A stretch of DNA of 64,000 nucleotides from Hymenobacter terrestris (GCF_013377905.1 NZ_JABKAV010000007.1:42776-106775); one strand, 5' to 3'. Numbered from the stretch's first letter, positions 7,828 to 17,290 are shown. Numbers and translations: made by a program. Notes: generated from the letters alone by a model not told the origin.

Positions 7828-8856
7828 ATGAACCCCGCCCCCACGCTTGAATCCAACGTTTCGCTCCGCCCCTACAACACCTTTGGCCTCGAAGTAACGG
7901 CCCGCTGGTTTGCCCGCTTTGCTTCGGTTGATGAGTTACGGGCGCTTCTGGCGCTACCCGAGGTGCAGGCCGCCGAAAAGCTTATTCTCGGCGGCGGCTC
8001 CAACCTGCTGTTCACCCGCAACTTCGAGGGCGTGGTGCTCAAAAACGAAATCCGGGGGCTCGAAGTGGTGGACCAAGACGACGAAACAGCCCTGGTACGG
8101 TCAGGCGCCGGCGAATCGTGGCATGCGCTGGTGCAGTATGCGCTGGGCCAGGAGCTGAGCGGCATCGAGAACCTGTCGTTAATACCGGGCACGGTGGGCG
8201 CGGCTCCGCTCCAGAACATCGGCGCCTACGGGGCCGAGCTGAAAGACACGTTCGAGCAGCTGGAGGCCCTGGAGCTGGCTACCGGCCGGCTGCGCACGTT
8301 TTTGGGGGCCGAGTGCGGCTTCGGCTACCGCGAAAGCGTATTCAAAGGCCCGCTCAAAAATCAGTTCATCGTTACCAGCGTGCTGCTACGGCTGCATCGC
8401 CAGGCGCGCCCCAACGTGCGCTACGGCGACATCCAGACGACGCTCCAGGACATGGGCATCGAGGGCGAGCCTACGCCGCTGCATATCAGTGAGGCTGTCA
8501 GCAGCATCCGCCGCAGCAAGCTGCCCGACCCGGCCCAGATTGGCAACGCGGGCTCGTTCTTCAAAAACCCCGAAGTCTCGCAGGCCAAGTTCGATGAGCT
8601 GAAAAGCCAGTTTGAGGGTCTGCCGGGTTACCCCGTGCCGGGCGGCGTGAAGGTACCTGCCGCCTGGCTGATCGAGCAGTGCGGCTGGAAAGGCCAGCGC
8701 CGCGGCCCCCACGGCGTACACGACCGGCAGGCGCTGGTGCTCGTGAACCACGGCGGCGCCCAAGGCCAGGATATTCGCGACCTGGCCTACGAAATCATTG
8801 CCTCAGTGCGCGAGAAGTTCGGCATCGAGCTGCACCCCGAAGTGAACATTATGTAG
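7828..8856 (+). CDS. murB: UDP-N-acetylmuramate dehydrogenase
   Basis: 342 residues. MurB reduces UDP-GlcNAc-enolpyruvate with NADPH and FAD to give UDP-MurNAc, the second committed step of peptidoglycan synthesis in the cytosol. FAD-binding motifs LGGGSNLLF (near 52) and LSLIPGTVGAAPLQNIGAYG (near 118) are clear. The catalytic Ser lies in GSFFKNP (near 249) and the Glu in HPEVNIM at the C-terminus. Length matches the type I (E. coli) form. The ATG lies 23 nt after a good promoter. Confidence 0.95.
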   Translation: MNPAPTLESNVSLRPYNTFGLEVTARWFARFASVDELRALLALPEVQAAEKLILGGGSNLLFTRNFEGVVLKNEIRGLEVVDQDDETALVRSGAGESWHALVQYALGQELSGIENLSLIPGTVGAAPLQNIGAYGAELKDTFEQLEALELATGRLRTFLGAECGFGYRESVFKGPLKNQFIVTSVLLRLHRQARPNVRYGDIQTTLQDMGIEGEPTPLHISEAVSSIRRSKLPDPAQIGNAGSFFKNPEVSQAKFDELKSQFEGLPGYPVPGGVKVPAAWLIEQCGWKGQRRGPHGVHDRQALVLVNHGGAQGQDIRDLAYEIIASVREKFGIELHPEVNIM

Positions 8857-8991
8857 CCGCGGGCCGGCCAAGGCCGGCATCATGCAAACTTCATCCGGCC
8901 GCCTCGCATTTTGTCGCTGAAATCAAGATCTTTGTCTCATGTCTGCCTGCGGGTAGCCTACTTTTTCCACCCCTTTTCTGCCTCTCGTTTG

Positions 8992-11301
8992 ATGAAAAAA
9001 TTACCCTTGCTGGCGTTGCTGCTGAGTCTGGCCGGCTGGCAGTCGGCGCAGGCGCAAACTGCTATTACTATTGGGGCCGCCCGGGTGCAGGCACCAACTT
9101 TCAATACCTCGGGAGCCACCGTTACGCTGCGTGGCATCGTTACCAACGGCGCCGAGCTAGGGGCCATCCGCTACATGCAGGACGGCACCGGCGGCATTGC
9201 CGTGTATTCGGCCACCCAACTCGGCTCGGTAGTAGCCGGCGACTCGATTCTGGTTACCGGCGTGCTCAAGGATTTCCGGGGGCTGCTTGAAATCGACCCC
9301 ATCACCTCGCTTGAGGTAGTAGCCGGCAACCGGCCGCTGCCTAAGCCTGTCGAGTTTTCGGTGGCTACTGCCACTGCCGCCTACGCCGAGCAGTACGAGG
9401 GCCAGCTGGTGAAGCTGGTAGATGCCACCACCGTAACCACTGTTGCGGGCGCGCCGGTATCGGCCTTTTCGGCCAACACCTCTTACCGGGTGAGTGGCAA
9501 CGCCGCTACCGTGATGTACGTGAACCGGGCTTCCGACGGGCCCGACGGGCTGGTGGGCAAGCCCTCGCCTACCGGCGTTTTCGATGTGGTCGGTATCATG
9601 AGCCAGTTCACCAACACGGCCCCGACGGGCGGCGGTGCTGCGGCTGGCTACCAGCTGCTGCCGCGCCTCTACGCCGACTTCCGGCAGGGCAACACGCCTA
9701 ATTTCCTGGCTACGCCCTACCCTACCAATATCAGCACCACCGGCTTCACGGTAAACTTCGTTACCCAGAACGCCGGCAGCAGCAAGCTGGAGTACGCCTC
9801 CAGCCCTGCTGGCCCGTTTACGGCCGTAAATAACACGGCCAGCACTACCAGCCACAGCCTCGCTATCACGGGCCTGCAGCCGGCCACCATTTACTACGTG
9901 AAGGCCAGCAGCACCAACGCCGTGGGCCTCTCCGAGTCGCGGGTAGTGCCCATGATTACGGCTTCAAACTCGACGGGCAAGATGCGCACCTACTTCACCA
10001 GCACCGTGAATTCGGCGCTGGCCCTGCCCGGCAACACTGCCCTGTACCTGCCCAACGGCGCCATGGCTGACACGGTGGCCCGCTACATTGGCCTGGCCAA
10101 GCAGACGCTCGACATTGCCATCTATAACTGGAACAGCGCCACAATTGTAACGGCCGTGAATGCCGCCAAAACCCGCGGTGTAAACGTGCGCGTTATCTAC
10201 GAAGGTGAAAACGCCAACATCAGCCTTTCCAGCCTCGACCCCGCCATCCCGCGCATTAAGCGCCAGACGCTGCAGAACATCATGCACAACAAGTTTGTGG
10301 TGATTGACGCCAACAGCGCCGAGCCCAACCAGCCCTGGGTCTGGACCGGCTCGACCAACTGGACGCCCGCCCAGCTCAGCACCGACCGCAACAACTCCAT
10401 TGCCGTGCAGGACCAGTCGCTGGCCCGCACCTACACCGTCGAGTTCAACGAAATGTGGGGCGGCGGCACCCAGGCTACGGCCCTGTTCGGCTCGCGCAAA
10501 ACCGACAACACGCCGCACTACTTCAGCATTGCCGGCAAGCAGGTAGAGTCGTGGTTCTCGCCCACCGACAACGTGAATGGCCGCCTGATTGACGCCATCC
10601 AGTCGGCCGATCAGGACCTGCACATTGCTACCATGCTGCTCACCCAAACCGATATCGGCAACGCCATTGCCAACCAGATCCGGACTAAAAACATAGCCGG
10701 CTGCTCGGAGATGCTGATGGAGAGCATTCAGGCCAACTCCGCCGCCCAAGACATCTTCGACAACATCAAAACTGTACTTGGCGCGCGCCTCATGCTGGAC
10801 AACCCGACCGGCATCATGCACCACAAGTACGCCATCATCGACGCTACCGCGCCCCAGTCGGACCCGCAGGTGTTCGTGGGCTCGCACAACTGGAGCCTGT
10901 CGGCCAACACCGAAAACGACGAGAATACGCTGATTGTGCATGATGAGCGCATTACCAACCAGTACTACCAGGAGTTTGCCCAGCGCATTGCCGACCAGAA
11001 CAACGGCGTGCAGGTGTGCAACCTAGTGCTGGCCACCAAAAACGCCAGCATCCAGCGCAGCAGCGTGCAGGTGTACCCCAACCCCACCACCGGCAAGTTC
11101 AGCCTGCGGGTGCAGACGGGTGCTGCCCGCACGGCCCGCGTAGTGCTACGCGACGCCACCGGCCGCGTGGTACTCGACCAGACCAAGCCCCTTAACGGCC
11201 AGGACGTGAGCGTAGACGCCTCCGCCCTGAAAGCCGGTCTGTACATAGTGCAAATCGTAACCCCCGAAGCCACGCAGATCAGCCGCGTGGTTGTGGAGTA
11301 G
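8992..11301 (+). CDS. secreted phospholipase-D-like nuclease with T9SS type A sorting domain
   Basis: 769 residues from ATG 8992, chosen because it begins a signal peptide (MKKLPLLALLLSLAG...AQA). Domains in order: an OB-fold-like segment (about 20-230) of the kind found in secreted nucleases, a fibronectin type III-like domain (about 235-330), then two HKD phospholipase-D motifs, first HNKFVVID (H432) with GSTNW and second HHKYAIID (H610) with GSHNW. The tail (about 690-769), with VYPNPTTGKFSLRV and GLYIVQI, is a type A sorting domain for type IX secretion, so the protein should reach the cell surface or medium. Two HKD motifs in one chain can make a complete active site. Nuclease or phospholipase activity is inferred. 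Confidence 0.88.
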   Translation: MKKLPLLALLLSLAGWQSAQAQTAITIGAARVQAPTFNTSGATVTLRGIVTNGAELGAIRYMQDGTGGIAVYSATQLGSVVAGDSILVTGVLKDFRGLLEIDPITSLEVVAGNRPLPKPVEFSVATATAAYAEQYEGQLVKLVDATTVTTVAGAPVSAFSANTSYRVSGNAATVMYVNRASDGPDGLVGKPSPTGVFDVVGIMSQFTNTAPTGGGAAAGYQLLPRLYADFRQGNTPNFLATPYPTNISTTGFTVNFVTQNAGSSKLEYASSPAGPFTAVNNTASTTSHSLAITGLQPATIYYVKASSTNAVGLSESRVVPMITASNSTGKMRTYFTSTVNSALALPGNTALYLPNGAMADTVARYIGLAKQTLDIAIYNWNSATIVTAVNAAKTRGVNVRVIYEGENANISLSSLDPAIPRIKRQTLQNIMHNKFVVIDANSAEPNQPWVWTGSTNWTPAQLSTDRNNSIAVQDQSLARTYTVEFNEMWGGGTQATALFGSRKTDNTPHYFSIAGKQVESWFSPTDNVNGRLIDAIQSADQDLHIATMLLTQTDIGNAIANQIRTKNIAGCSEMLMESIQANSAAQDIFDNIKTVLGARLMLDNPTGIMHHKYAIIDATAPQSDPQVFVGSHNWSLSANTENDENTLIVHDERITNQYYQEFAQRIADQNNGVQVCNLVLATKNASIQRSSVQVYPNPTTGKFSLRVQTGAARTARVVLRDATGRVVLDQTKPLNGQDVSVDASALKAGLYIVQIVTPEATQISRVVVE

Positions 11302-11350
11302 GTTGCCAGAACGGAGAGGTGAGAATTTTCACCGGCTCTGGCAAGTCGTA

Positions 11351-11386
11351 AAAGGCAGCTCCCGAAAAGGGAGCTGCCTTTTTTTT
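11351..11386 (+). terminator. Rho-independent terminator
   Basis: GGCAGCTCCC / GGGAGCTGCC around GAAAA, flanked by AAA and eight T. It ends the T9SS phospholipase gene, 50 nt after its stop. Confidence 0.9.
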
Positions 11387-11485
11387 AAACTGATTAGCAA
11401 TATATTACTGAGCTTTATAGCAATGCGGCAACCACTTTCTATTTACGTTTCACGACCTTTCCATCCACTCTTTTTACTATCCCAT

Positions 11486-12028
11486 ATGCGTACAAATCGA
11501 CTTTATCTGACGGGTATCCTGCTGGCCTGCGGCTGGGGAAATGCCTACACTACCCTAGCCCAGCAAACCACCGCGTATACCCTGCCTTCAGTGGTTCAGG
11601 CGCAAGCCGTCTTTGTGCTGAACTCCACTATTATCGTCAATGGCATGCTGAACAAATTGCCCCCGAACGATATCAAAGCGGTGATGGTGTATAAGGGCAA
11701 CAAAGCAGAATATCCCGTTCAGCTCCGGAACCTCGGGGCGGGCATCATAGATATTAAACTGGCCAAACGCATAAAAAGCCAGTCGTTTGCCAAGTTGGGC
11801 AAGCAGCTGGGCATAAACGGCCCAGTCCTGTTCGCCCTCAATGGCCACCCGCTCGACGCGCCCACAGTGGCCGGCCTGCGCATTGCGCCAGCTGCCATCG
11901 GCCAGCTGCACATTGTGCGCCCCACGGCCGGGCAAACCGCCACGCTCGTGGATGTGTGGCTGGCTCAGTCGCCCAAGACCGAATCCGCGCCCGGTACTAT
12001 CATGATTCGCGGTACTGCCGGCCGCTAG
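11486..12028 (+). CDS. secreted protein of unknown function
   Basis: 180 residues from ATG 11486, which starts a plausible signal peptide (MRTNRLYLTGILLACGWGNAYTTLAQ). No family recognised. The body has a segment VNGMLNKLPPNDIKAVMVYKG that resembles the TonB-dependent-receptor plug or secretin-type repeat in which a short helix and strand name a substructure; this is weak. Likely periplasmic. It has its own terminator at 12064, and the preceding gene also ends in a terminator, so it is probably transcribed alone. Confidence 0.65.
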   Translation: MRTNRLYLTGILLACGWGNAYTTLAQQTTAYTLPSVVQAQAVFVLNSTIIVNGMLNKLPPNDIKAVMVYKGNKAEYPVQLRNLGAGIIDIKLAKRIKSQSFAKLGKQLGINGPVLFALNGHPLDAPTVAGLRIAPAAIGQLHIVRPTAGQTATLVDVWLAQSPKTESAPGTIMIRGTAGR

Positions 12029-12063
12029 GTAGTAGTCGGTGCAAATCAAATGTTGAATAAAGA

Positions 12064-12100
12064 CAAAAAGCGTCTCCCCATACCGGGGAGACGCTTTTTG
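12064..12100. terminator. two-way terminator hairpin
   Basis: CAAAAAGCGTCTCCCC pairs with GGGGAGACGCTTTTTG. A and T runs on both sides let it serve both the upstream plus-strand gene and rlmF, which converges on it. Confidence 0.85.
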
Positions 12101-12117
12101 CGTTGACAAACGCTTTG

Positions 12118-13146
12118 TTAAATCGGCTGCGACGCTTGCTGGTGTGCCTTCCAGCGACGCGCGGCCCACTCCTGGCGCTGCTCGGGGGTCTGGAAGGTCC
12201 AGGCCACGATGCGGCTGATTTTCTGGCCCTGCTTCATCTCGATGGTACGGGTTTCGGGCGAGCCGGCTAGTTTGAGGAAGTGGTAGATGCTGGGCAGGGT
12301 TTCCTTTTTGGAGATGAGCGTGCTGAACCACAGCACCCGCTCGCGCACACCCACGCTCTGGGCTACCATGCGCTTCAAAAATCCCTCCTCGCCACCTTCA
12401 CACCACAGCTCCGTGTTCTGCCCCCCGAAATTGAGCACCGGCGCACCACTCGTTTTGGGGTAGCCCAGGTTGCGGCCCTTGCGGCGGCTGCCGCTGGCGG
12501 CTTCCTCGGCCGAGGCGTGGAACGGCGGGTTGCATACCACCAGATCGAACTCCTCGCGGGGCTTCACAATATCCTCGAACACAAAAGCCTGATGGCTCTG
12601 CGCCCGCAGCTCCACCCGATTCGCCAGTGCCGGGTTGGCCGCCACCATGCTCTTGGCCGCTTTCAAGGCCACCGAATCAGTTTCGGAGCCCACAAAGCGC
12701 CAGCCATAGGCTTTGGTGCCGATGATGGGGTACACGCAATTAGCGCCCACGCCAATGTCGAGCACGTGCACGGCTTTGTCGGTGGGTACGGTGCCCGCGT
12801 TGTCGGTGGCCAGCAGGTCGGCGGCGTAGTGCAGGTAGTCGGCGCGGCCAGGGATGGGCGGGCAGAGGTAGCCGGCCGGCACGTCCCAGTGCTGCACGTC
12901 GTAGTGCTGCCGTAGCAGCGCCTGGTTCAGGGCCTTCACGGCGGCAGGGTTAGCGAAGTCGATGCTATTATCACCGGCCGGATTGGACACCACGAAGGGC
13001 GCAAGGGCAGGACTGGCGGCCGTGAGTTGGGCGAAATCGTAGCGGCCGTTGTGGGGGTTGCGAGGATGCAAGAGGAGGATGGTTTTGATGTGAGCGAGCC
13101 TTGATTGGCTGCTTTTCGGTAAGGTACTGCTTTCGAAGAACGTCAT
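12118..13146 (-). CDS. rlmF: 23S rRNA (adenine1618-N6)-methyltransferase
   Basis: 342 residues. The RlmF family makes m6A1618 in 23S rRNA using SAM. The N-terminus LHPRNPHNGRYDF, the SAM-binding DIGVGANCVYPIIG (near 130) and the catalytic CNPPFHAS (near 205) are diagnostic. The only ATG before the conserved start lies at 13144-13146, inside the arm of a palindromic repeat, so the first residues (MTFF) are repeat-encoded. A non-ATG start further in is an alternative. Confidence 0.92.
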   Translation of the reverse strand: MTFFESSTLPKSSQSRLAHIKTILLLHPRNPHNGRYDFAQLTAASPALAPFVVSNPAGDNSIDFANPAAVKALNQALLRQHYDVQHWDVPAGYLCPPIPGRADYLHYAADLLATDNAGTVPTDKAVHVLDIGVGANCVYPIIGTKAYGWRFVGSETDSVALKAAKSMVAANPALANRVELRAQSHQAFVFEDIVKPREEFDLVVCNPPFHASAEEAASGSRRKGRNLGYPKTSGAPVLNFGGQNTELWCEGGEEGFLKRMVAQSVGVRERVLWFSTLISKKETLPSIYHFLKLAGSPETRTIEMKQGQKISRIVAWTFQTPEQRQEWAARRWKAHQQASQPI

Positions 13147-13175
13147 GCTGAGCGGAGCCGAAGCATGACGTTCTT
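13136..13175. repeat. short GTCATGCT palindrome (copy 2) covering the rlmF start
   Basis: Perfect 14-bp arms AAGAACGTCATGCT / AGCATGACGTTCTT around GAGCGGAGCCGA. It is a shortened version of the repeat at 2673 and lies between mutS2 and rlmF, both on the minus strand. The rlmF start codon is in the left arm. Confidence 0.8.
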
Positions 13176-13194
13176 GTTTGTTAATTATCTCGGC

Positions 13195-15618
13195 CTACTT
13201 CAATACGGCCACGGTTACGCCGTCGCCGCCGCGGTCGGCGTGCTCGTCGGCTACGCTGGCTACTTCGCGGGCGCGGTGCAGGTAGTCGCGGGCAATCTGG
13301 CGTAGCACGCCGTTGCCGCGGCCGTGCAGGATTCTGATTTCCGGGATGCCCAGCATGATGGCATCGTCGACGTAGCTCTGAATTTTGGTCAGCGCATCTT
13401 CGGCCCGCTCGCCGCGCAAATCCAGCGTGGGGTTGAAGGTAGCCATGCGGCCAGTGGTATTGAAGCCCGAACCCGCATACTGAGCCGGAGCCAGCCGGGC
13501 CGCCTTCTTCTCCCGCTCCCGGATTTCGGAACGCGTGAGCTTTTCGAGTTGGCCAATCTTGACGATGGTTTTCATGCCGCCGAACGATACCTCGGCGGTT
13601 TTGCCCTTCACGCTCATGATTTCGCCGTGGCCCTCCTGGCCCAGCAGCGCCACTTTGTCGCCGGGCTTAAGGGTGGCCGGGTCGGCCAGCTCACGGGTGG
13701 CGCGGGCTTTCGGCGGCTCAATCTGCAGCTTCTCGCGCACGAAGGTGTCGAGCTTGCCACGGGCTTCCTTGGTGCGCTCCTTGTCGGCCTGGCCCAACCG
13801 GATTTCCTGGATGGTGGCCTCGATTTGCTGGTTGGTGTCGCGGAGCAGCGTTTTGGCCTGGGCCTTGGCCGTGCGCAGGGTTTCCTGGGTGGTATCGTCG
13901 AGGTAGCGTTTGAGGTCCTGGTATTCCTGGGCGGCTTTTTTCAGGCGGCGCTCGGCTTTGGCGGCTTCGGCGGTGCGCTGCTCCAGCTCGGTTTTCTCCT
14001 TTTCGAGACCTTCGAGCAGCTGGTCGTAGCGGATTTTATCCTTGCCCACGAGCTGGCTGGCCCGCTCCACGAGCTGCCGGGGCAGGCCAATCTTGCGGGC
14101 AATTTCGATGGCAAACGAGGAACCCGGCTTACCAATTTCGAGGCGGTAAAGCGGCTGTAGCTTATCGGGGTCGTAGCGCATGGCCCCGTTCACGATGCCG
14201 GGCGTGCGCTCGGCGTAGTTTTTCAAGTTGGTGTAGTGGGTGGTGATGACGCCGAACGCGCGGGCCCGGTTGAGCTGCTCCAACACGGCCTCGGCAATGG
14301 CGCCGCCCAGGCTAGGCTCGGTGCCGGTACCAAATTCGTCGATCAGCACTAGGCTGCGCTTATTAGCCAGCGTGATAAACTGCTTCATATTAAGCAGGTG
14401 CGAGGAGTACGTGCTCAGGTCGTTTTCCAGACTCTGCTCGTCGCCGATATCAATGAATACATCATCAAACATGCCGGCCTCCGACTTCTCGCCGGCCGGA
14501 ATCAGCAACCCGCATTGCAGCATGTACTGCACCAGGCCCACCGTTTTCATACTCACCGACTTACCGCCGGCATTCGGTCCCGAAATCAGCAAAATGCGCT
14601 GCTCGGGCGTCAGCTCAATATCGAGCGGCACTACCTCGCGGGGGTTGTCCTTGGCGTGGGCCAGGAAGGTGAGGTAGAGCAGCGGATGGCGCACCTGCTT
14701 CCAGCGCATCATCGGCTGCGGGTGCAGCACCGGCAGCGTAGCTTCGAGGCGGCGGGCCAGTTGGGCCTTGGCTCGGATGAAGTCAATCAGCCCCAGGTAT
14801 TGGTAGGCCTTGCGCAGGTCTGGAATGTGGGGGCGCAGCTGGGCCGTGAGTTGGGTGAGAATGCGCATCAGCTCGCGCTGGTAGGCATTGTCGAGGTCCT
14901 TGATGTCGTTGTTGAGCTCGAAAACCGCCTCGGGCTCGATGTACACCGTCTGGCCGGTGGCCGACTCGTCATGAATTAGGCCCTTCACACGACGCTTGTG
15001 CTCGGCTACCACCGGCAGCACCAGCCGCCCGCCCCGAATGGTGGGCTCGGCACCTTCGGGCACCCAGCCCTGCTGGCGGGCATTACGCAGGATGCTGCCA
15101 ATCTGCTTGCGCAGCATCATCTGCCGCGAAATCAGCTCCTGGCGCAGCTGGCGCAGTAGCGGCGAGGCGTCGTCGCGCACCAATCCCTCGTCGTCCACCA
15201 CCTTATCCATGGCAGCCAGCAGGTTGCGGTCGACCTGCACACCGATGCCCAGCAGGCGCAGCGTAGGATACAGGTCGTCCTCGGCCCGCGAGAAAAATGT
15301 GAGGGCCTCACGGATGGTGCGCAGGCTCATCTTGATGGCGAAGAACGCCGACACATCGAGGTAGGAGCCCGACAGGTTGGCCCGCACCAAGTACGGGTTC
15401 ACATCGTGGTAGTGGCTGCCGGGGAAATCGACGCCGCTGTTGAGAAGCTGGCGAAACTCGTCGGTTTGCAGCAGCAGCTTCTGGAGCTGCTCGGCCTGCG
15501 TCTGGAAGCTCATCTTGCTTACAAAGTGCCGGCCCAGGCCGCTCAGGCACAACTCATTTAGCATATCCCGCAGTTGGGAGAAGCCAATTTTCTGCTCGAA
15601 ATTCTGAGGAAGAATCAA
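13195..15618 (-). CDS. mutS2: endonuclease MutS2
   Basis: 807 residues. The start is a TTG at 15616-15618: the resulting MILPQNFEQKIGFSQLRDML matches the usual start of Bacteroidetes MutS2 proteins. The MutS core and ATPase follow, with Walker A ISGPNAGGKS near residue 345 and Walker B LVLIDEFGTGTEP near 425. A coiled-coil, Lys/Glu-rich segment (about 520-650) precedes the Smr nuclease domain at about 735-807 (LDLRGERAEDAL, HGRGNGVLR). MutS2 limits homologous recombination and in some bacteria acts on stalled ribosomes. A decayed copy of the 5' end lies at 16961-17290. Confidence 0.95.
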   Translation of the reverse strand: MILPQNFEQKIGFSQLRDMLNELCLSGLGRHFVSKMSFQTQAEQLQKLLLQTDEFRQLLNSGVDFPGSHYHDVNPYLVRANLSGSYLDVSAFFAIKMSLRTIREALTFFSRAEDDLYPTLRLLGIGVQVDRNLLAAMDKVVDDEGLVRDDASPLLRQLRQELISRQMMLRKQIGSILRNARQQGWVPEGAEPTIRGGRLVLPVVAEHKRRVKGLIHDESATGQTVYIEPEAVFELNNDIKDLDNAYQRELMRILTQLTAQLRPHIPDLRKAYQYLGLIDFIRAKAQLARRLEATLPVLHPQPMMRWKQVRHPLLYLTFLAHAKDNPREVVPLDIELTPEQRILLISGPNAGGKSVSMKTVGLVQYMLQCGLLIPAGEKSEAGMFDDVFIDIGDEQSLENDLSTYSSHLLNMKQFITLANKRSLVLIDEFGTGTEPSLGGAIAEAVLEQLNRARAFGVITTHYTNLKNYAERTPGIVNGAMRYDPDKLQPLYRLEIGKPGSSFAIEIARKIGLPRQLVERASQLVGKDKIRYDQLLEGLEKEKTELEQRTAEAAKAERRLKKAAQEYQDLKRYLDDTTQETLRTAKAQAKTLLRDTNQQIEATIQEIRLGQADKERTKEARGKLDTFVREKLQIEPPKARATRELADPATLKPGDKVALLGQEGHGEIMSVKGKTAEVSFGGMKTIVKIGQLEKLTRSEIREREKKAARLAPAQYAGSGFNTTGRMATFNPTLDLRGERAEDALTKIQSYVDDAIMLGIPEIRILHGRGNGVLRQIARDYLHRAREVASVADEHADRGGDGVTVAVLK

Positions 15619-15829
15619 ATTAAGTACTGCGTAGTAGGTACTGGGTAATTGGAGGACAGCGCGAAGGTAAACAGCAAACCAGTGGGGAAAGATTCAGGCC
15701 AGGGCATTAGCGCGAAGCTTCTGCTCCATATAACTATAGACCCGTAAGCCGCAAAGAGCCATACAACATGCGCCTGACTATGCCGCACCACGGTTTATAA
15801 GTCGGGCATAGGCATACGTTTTATACGAA

Positions 15830-15868
15830 TATGGGCCGGCTTCCACATGTTGCGGAAGCCGGCCCATA
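15830..15868. terminator. strong hairpin after the DUF4136 gene
   Basis: Perfect 15-bp arms TATGGGCCGGCTTCC / GGAAGCCGGCCCATA with a 9-nt loop. It lies 26 nt past the stop of the minus-strand lipoprotein gene. No long T run follows, so termination is likely but not certain. The rest of 15619-15829 holds no gene. Confidence 0.55.
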
Positions 15869-15893
15869 CGTAAACGAAGCGAAATTATCAGCG

Positions 15894-16508
15894 CTACAGC
15901 TTATCGCCCCGATACTGGTATTTATCGAAAATCGCGCCGACAGCTGAGTAGACTTTGTCTTTGTTTTTATCGAACACGTTACCATCGGTCAGGCCCGAGG
16001 CGTAGCCCTGCCACACCTCTACACCTTTTTTGCGGTCGATAAGCTGGACGATTATGCTACCCTTATCGAGTTTCACCTCACCGAAGCGGTTGGTATCGTA
16101 GGCATACGACTCGCTGGAGCCCCAGTAGCCGGTGCCCATATTGTCCATGGTTTTGATTTCGGCAGGTTGCTCAAACACCCGGAAATTTACTACTAGGTCG
16201 CCGCTACTGGGCATATATTGGTAGCCTCGCGAAGCCATTTCGTTGGCCACGGCATCGCGCAGCATGGTTTTAAATAGCAGGTCGTTGAGGAAGTAAGCGT
16301 TGTTTTGCTCATCCCGTACCTGCGAGGCCCACGAGTAGCTTTTATAAGCCGAGAAGTCAGGCTCGTTGTCGGTACCCGCGTAGCCCGGCGGCGCAGTGGT
16401 GGTCGCGCCCCGCTGATCGGCTCCTACGGTTACGGCTTGCTTGGTTTCATTACAGCCAGCCAGGAGTAGCGTAGTGCCTAGGGCTAAGAAAAGATGCTTA
16501 ATAGTCAT
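15894..16508 (-). CDS. DUF4136 lipoprotein
   Basis: 204 residues. The signal ends in lipobox LLAGC (Cys near 19). The DUF4136 domain spans about 45-200 with DFSAYKSYSWA near 52 and a conserved C-terminal run (VWQGYASGLT, then AIFDKYQYRG). Members are small periplasm-facing lipoproteins of unknown role. Its GC content is lower than that of mutS2. It sits between mutS2 and the decayed duplication and may itself lie in one arm of that duplication. Confidence 0.8.
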   Translation of the reverse strand: MTIKHLFLALGTTLLLAGCNETKQAVTVGADQRGATTTAPPGYAGTDNEPDFSAYKSYSWASQVRDEQNNAYFLNDLLFKTMLRDAVANEMASRGYQYMPSSGDLVVNFRVFEQPAEIKTMDNMGTGYWGSSESYAYDTNRFGEVKLDKGSIIVQLIDRKKGVEVWQGYASGLTDGNVFDKNKDKVYSAVGAIFDKYQYRGDKL

Positions 16509-16770
16509 AATAGGAAAGTTAAAAAGGTAATACGATTTACTTGATATCTTTTCATACGTATCAGATCATCAATCTGTTACCTTTTAACTTGTCGCTTTCA
16601 ATCTGTAATGGAGCAGCATTCTCTCCTCGATGGCCCGCCAGATAAAGCCGCTACGGTCTAGCTTAAGTAGTGCTAAAACCGTCCTTAAGCCCGATTTTGT
16701 TAACCAAATAAGTCCCACCGCTCAGGCCAGTAGTCCGGGAGTTAATTAGGCCATAATTATATACAACCGA

Positions 16771-16960
16771 CGTTACATCTCCCCTTCCACCCCCAGCCCA
16801 AATAGCGCGAAATCGTACTTCACCGGGTCGAGCGGGTCGAGGCGCGCAGGTGAGCCGTCAGATCTTCGGCGGCCATCCAATCAACCTGCTTACGTTGGAG
16901 CAGGCCCAAGCGGCGGGCCACGCGCTCCACGTGCACGTCGCAGGGGCAGATGAGGTCGGC
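16771..16960 (-). pseudogene. decayed duplicate of the 3' end of the TIGR02757 gene
   Basis: About 190 nt match 17640-17830 (the last 64 codons of the intact gene) at roughly nine in ten positions by eye. A single-base deletion near 16841 (GTCGAGGCGCG against GTCGAAGGCGCG) breaks the frame. The match stops abruptly after GGTCGGCGGG, where mutS2-like sequence begins. It has no start and is not expressed as a product. Confidence 0.88.
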
Positions 16961-17290
16961 GGGGTAGCCCACACCAACCGCAGTGCTATATCGTGGTAAT
17001 GTACTCACCGGGAGAATCGGCAGCGCTATTGAGTGAGCAGCTGACGAAACTCGTCGAGTTGCAGCAGTAGTTTCTGCAGGAGCTCGGCCAGCGTCTGGAA
17101 GCTCATCTTGCTCACGAAGTGGCGGCCCAGGCAACCCAGGCATAACGCCCTAAGCAGATTCCGTAGTTAGGATAGACCCAGTTTCTACTCGAAGTTCTGG
17201 AGAGGAATCAAATTAAGTACTACATAGTAGGTACCGGGTAATTGGAGGACAGCGCGACGGTAAACAGCTAACGGGCCAGGAAAGATTCGC
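16961..17290 (-). pseudogene. decayed duplicate of the 5' end of mutS2 and its leader
   Basis: Matches about 15372-15690: roughly the first 80 codons of mutS2, its TTG start (equivalent at 17209-17211) and about 75 nt of upstream sequence (ATTGGAGGACAGCGCG). Small indels and stops break the coding frame. Together with the TIGR02757 fragment beside it, this marks the junction of an old tandem duplication. Confidence 0.88.

Noticed and set aside
16820..17143. 107-codon open frame across the decayed duplication
   Set aside because: It joins a TIGR02757 remnant to an out-of-frame mutS2 remnant across the duplication junction. It has no gene of its own.
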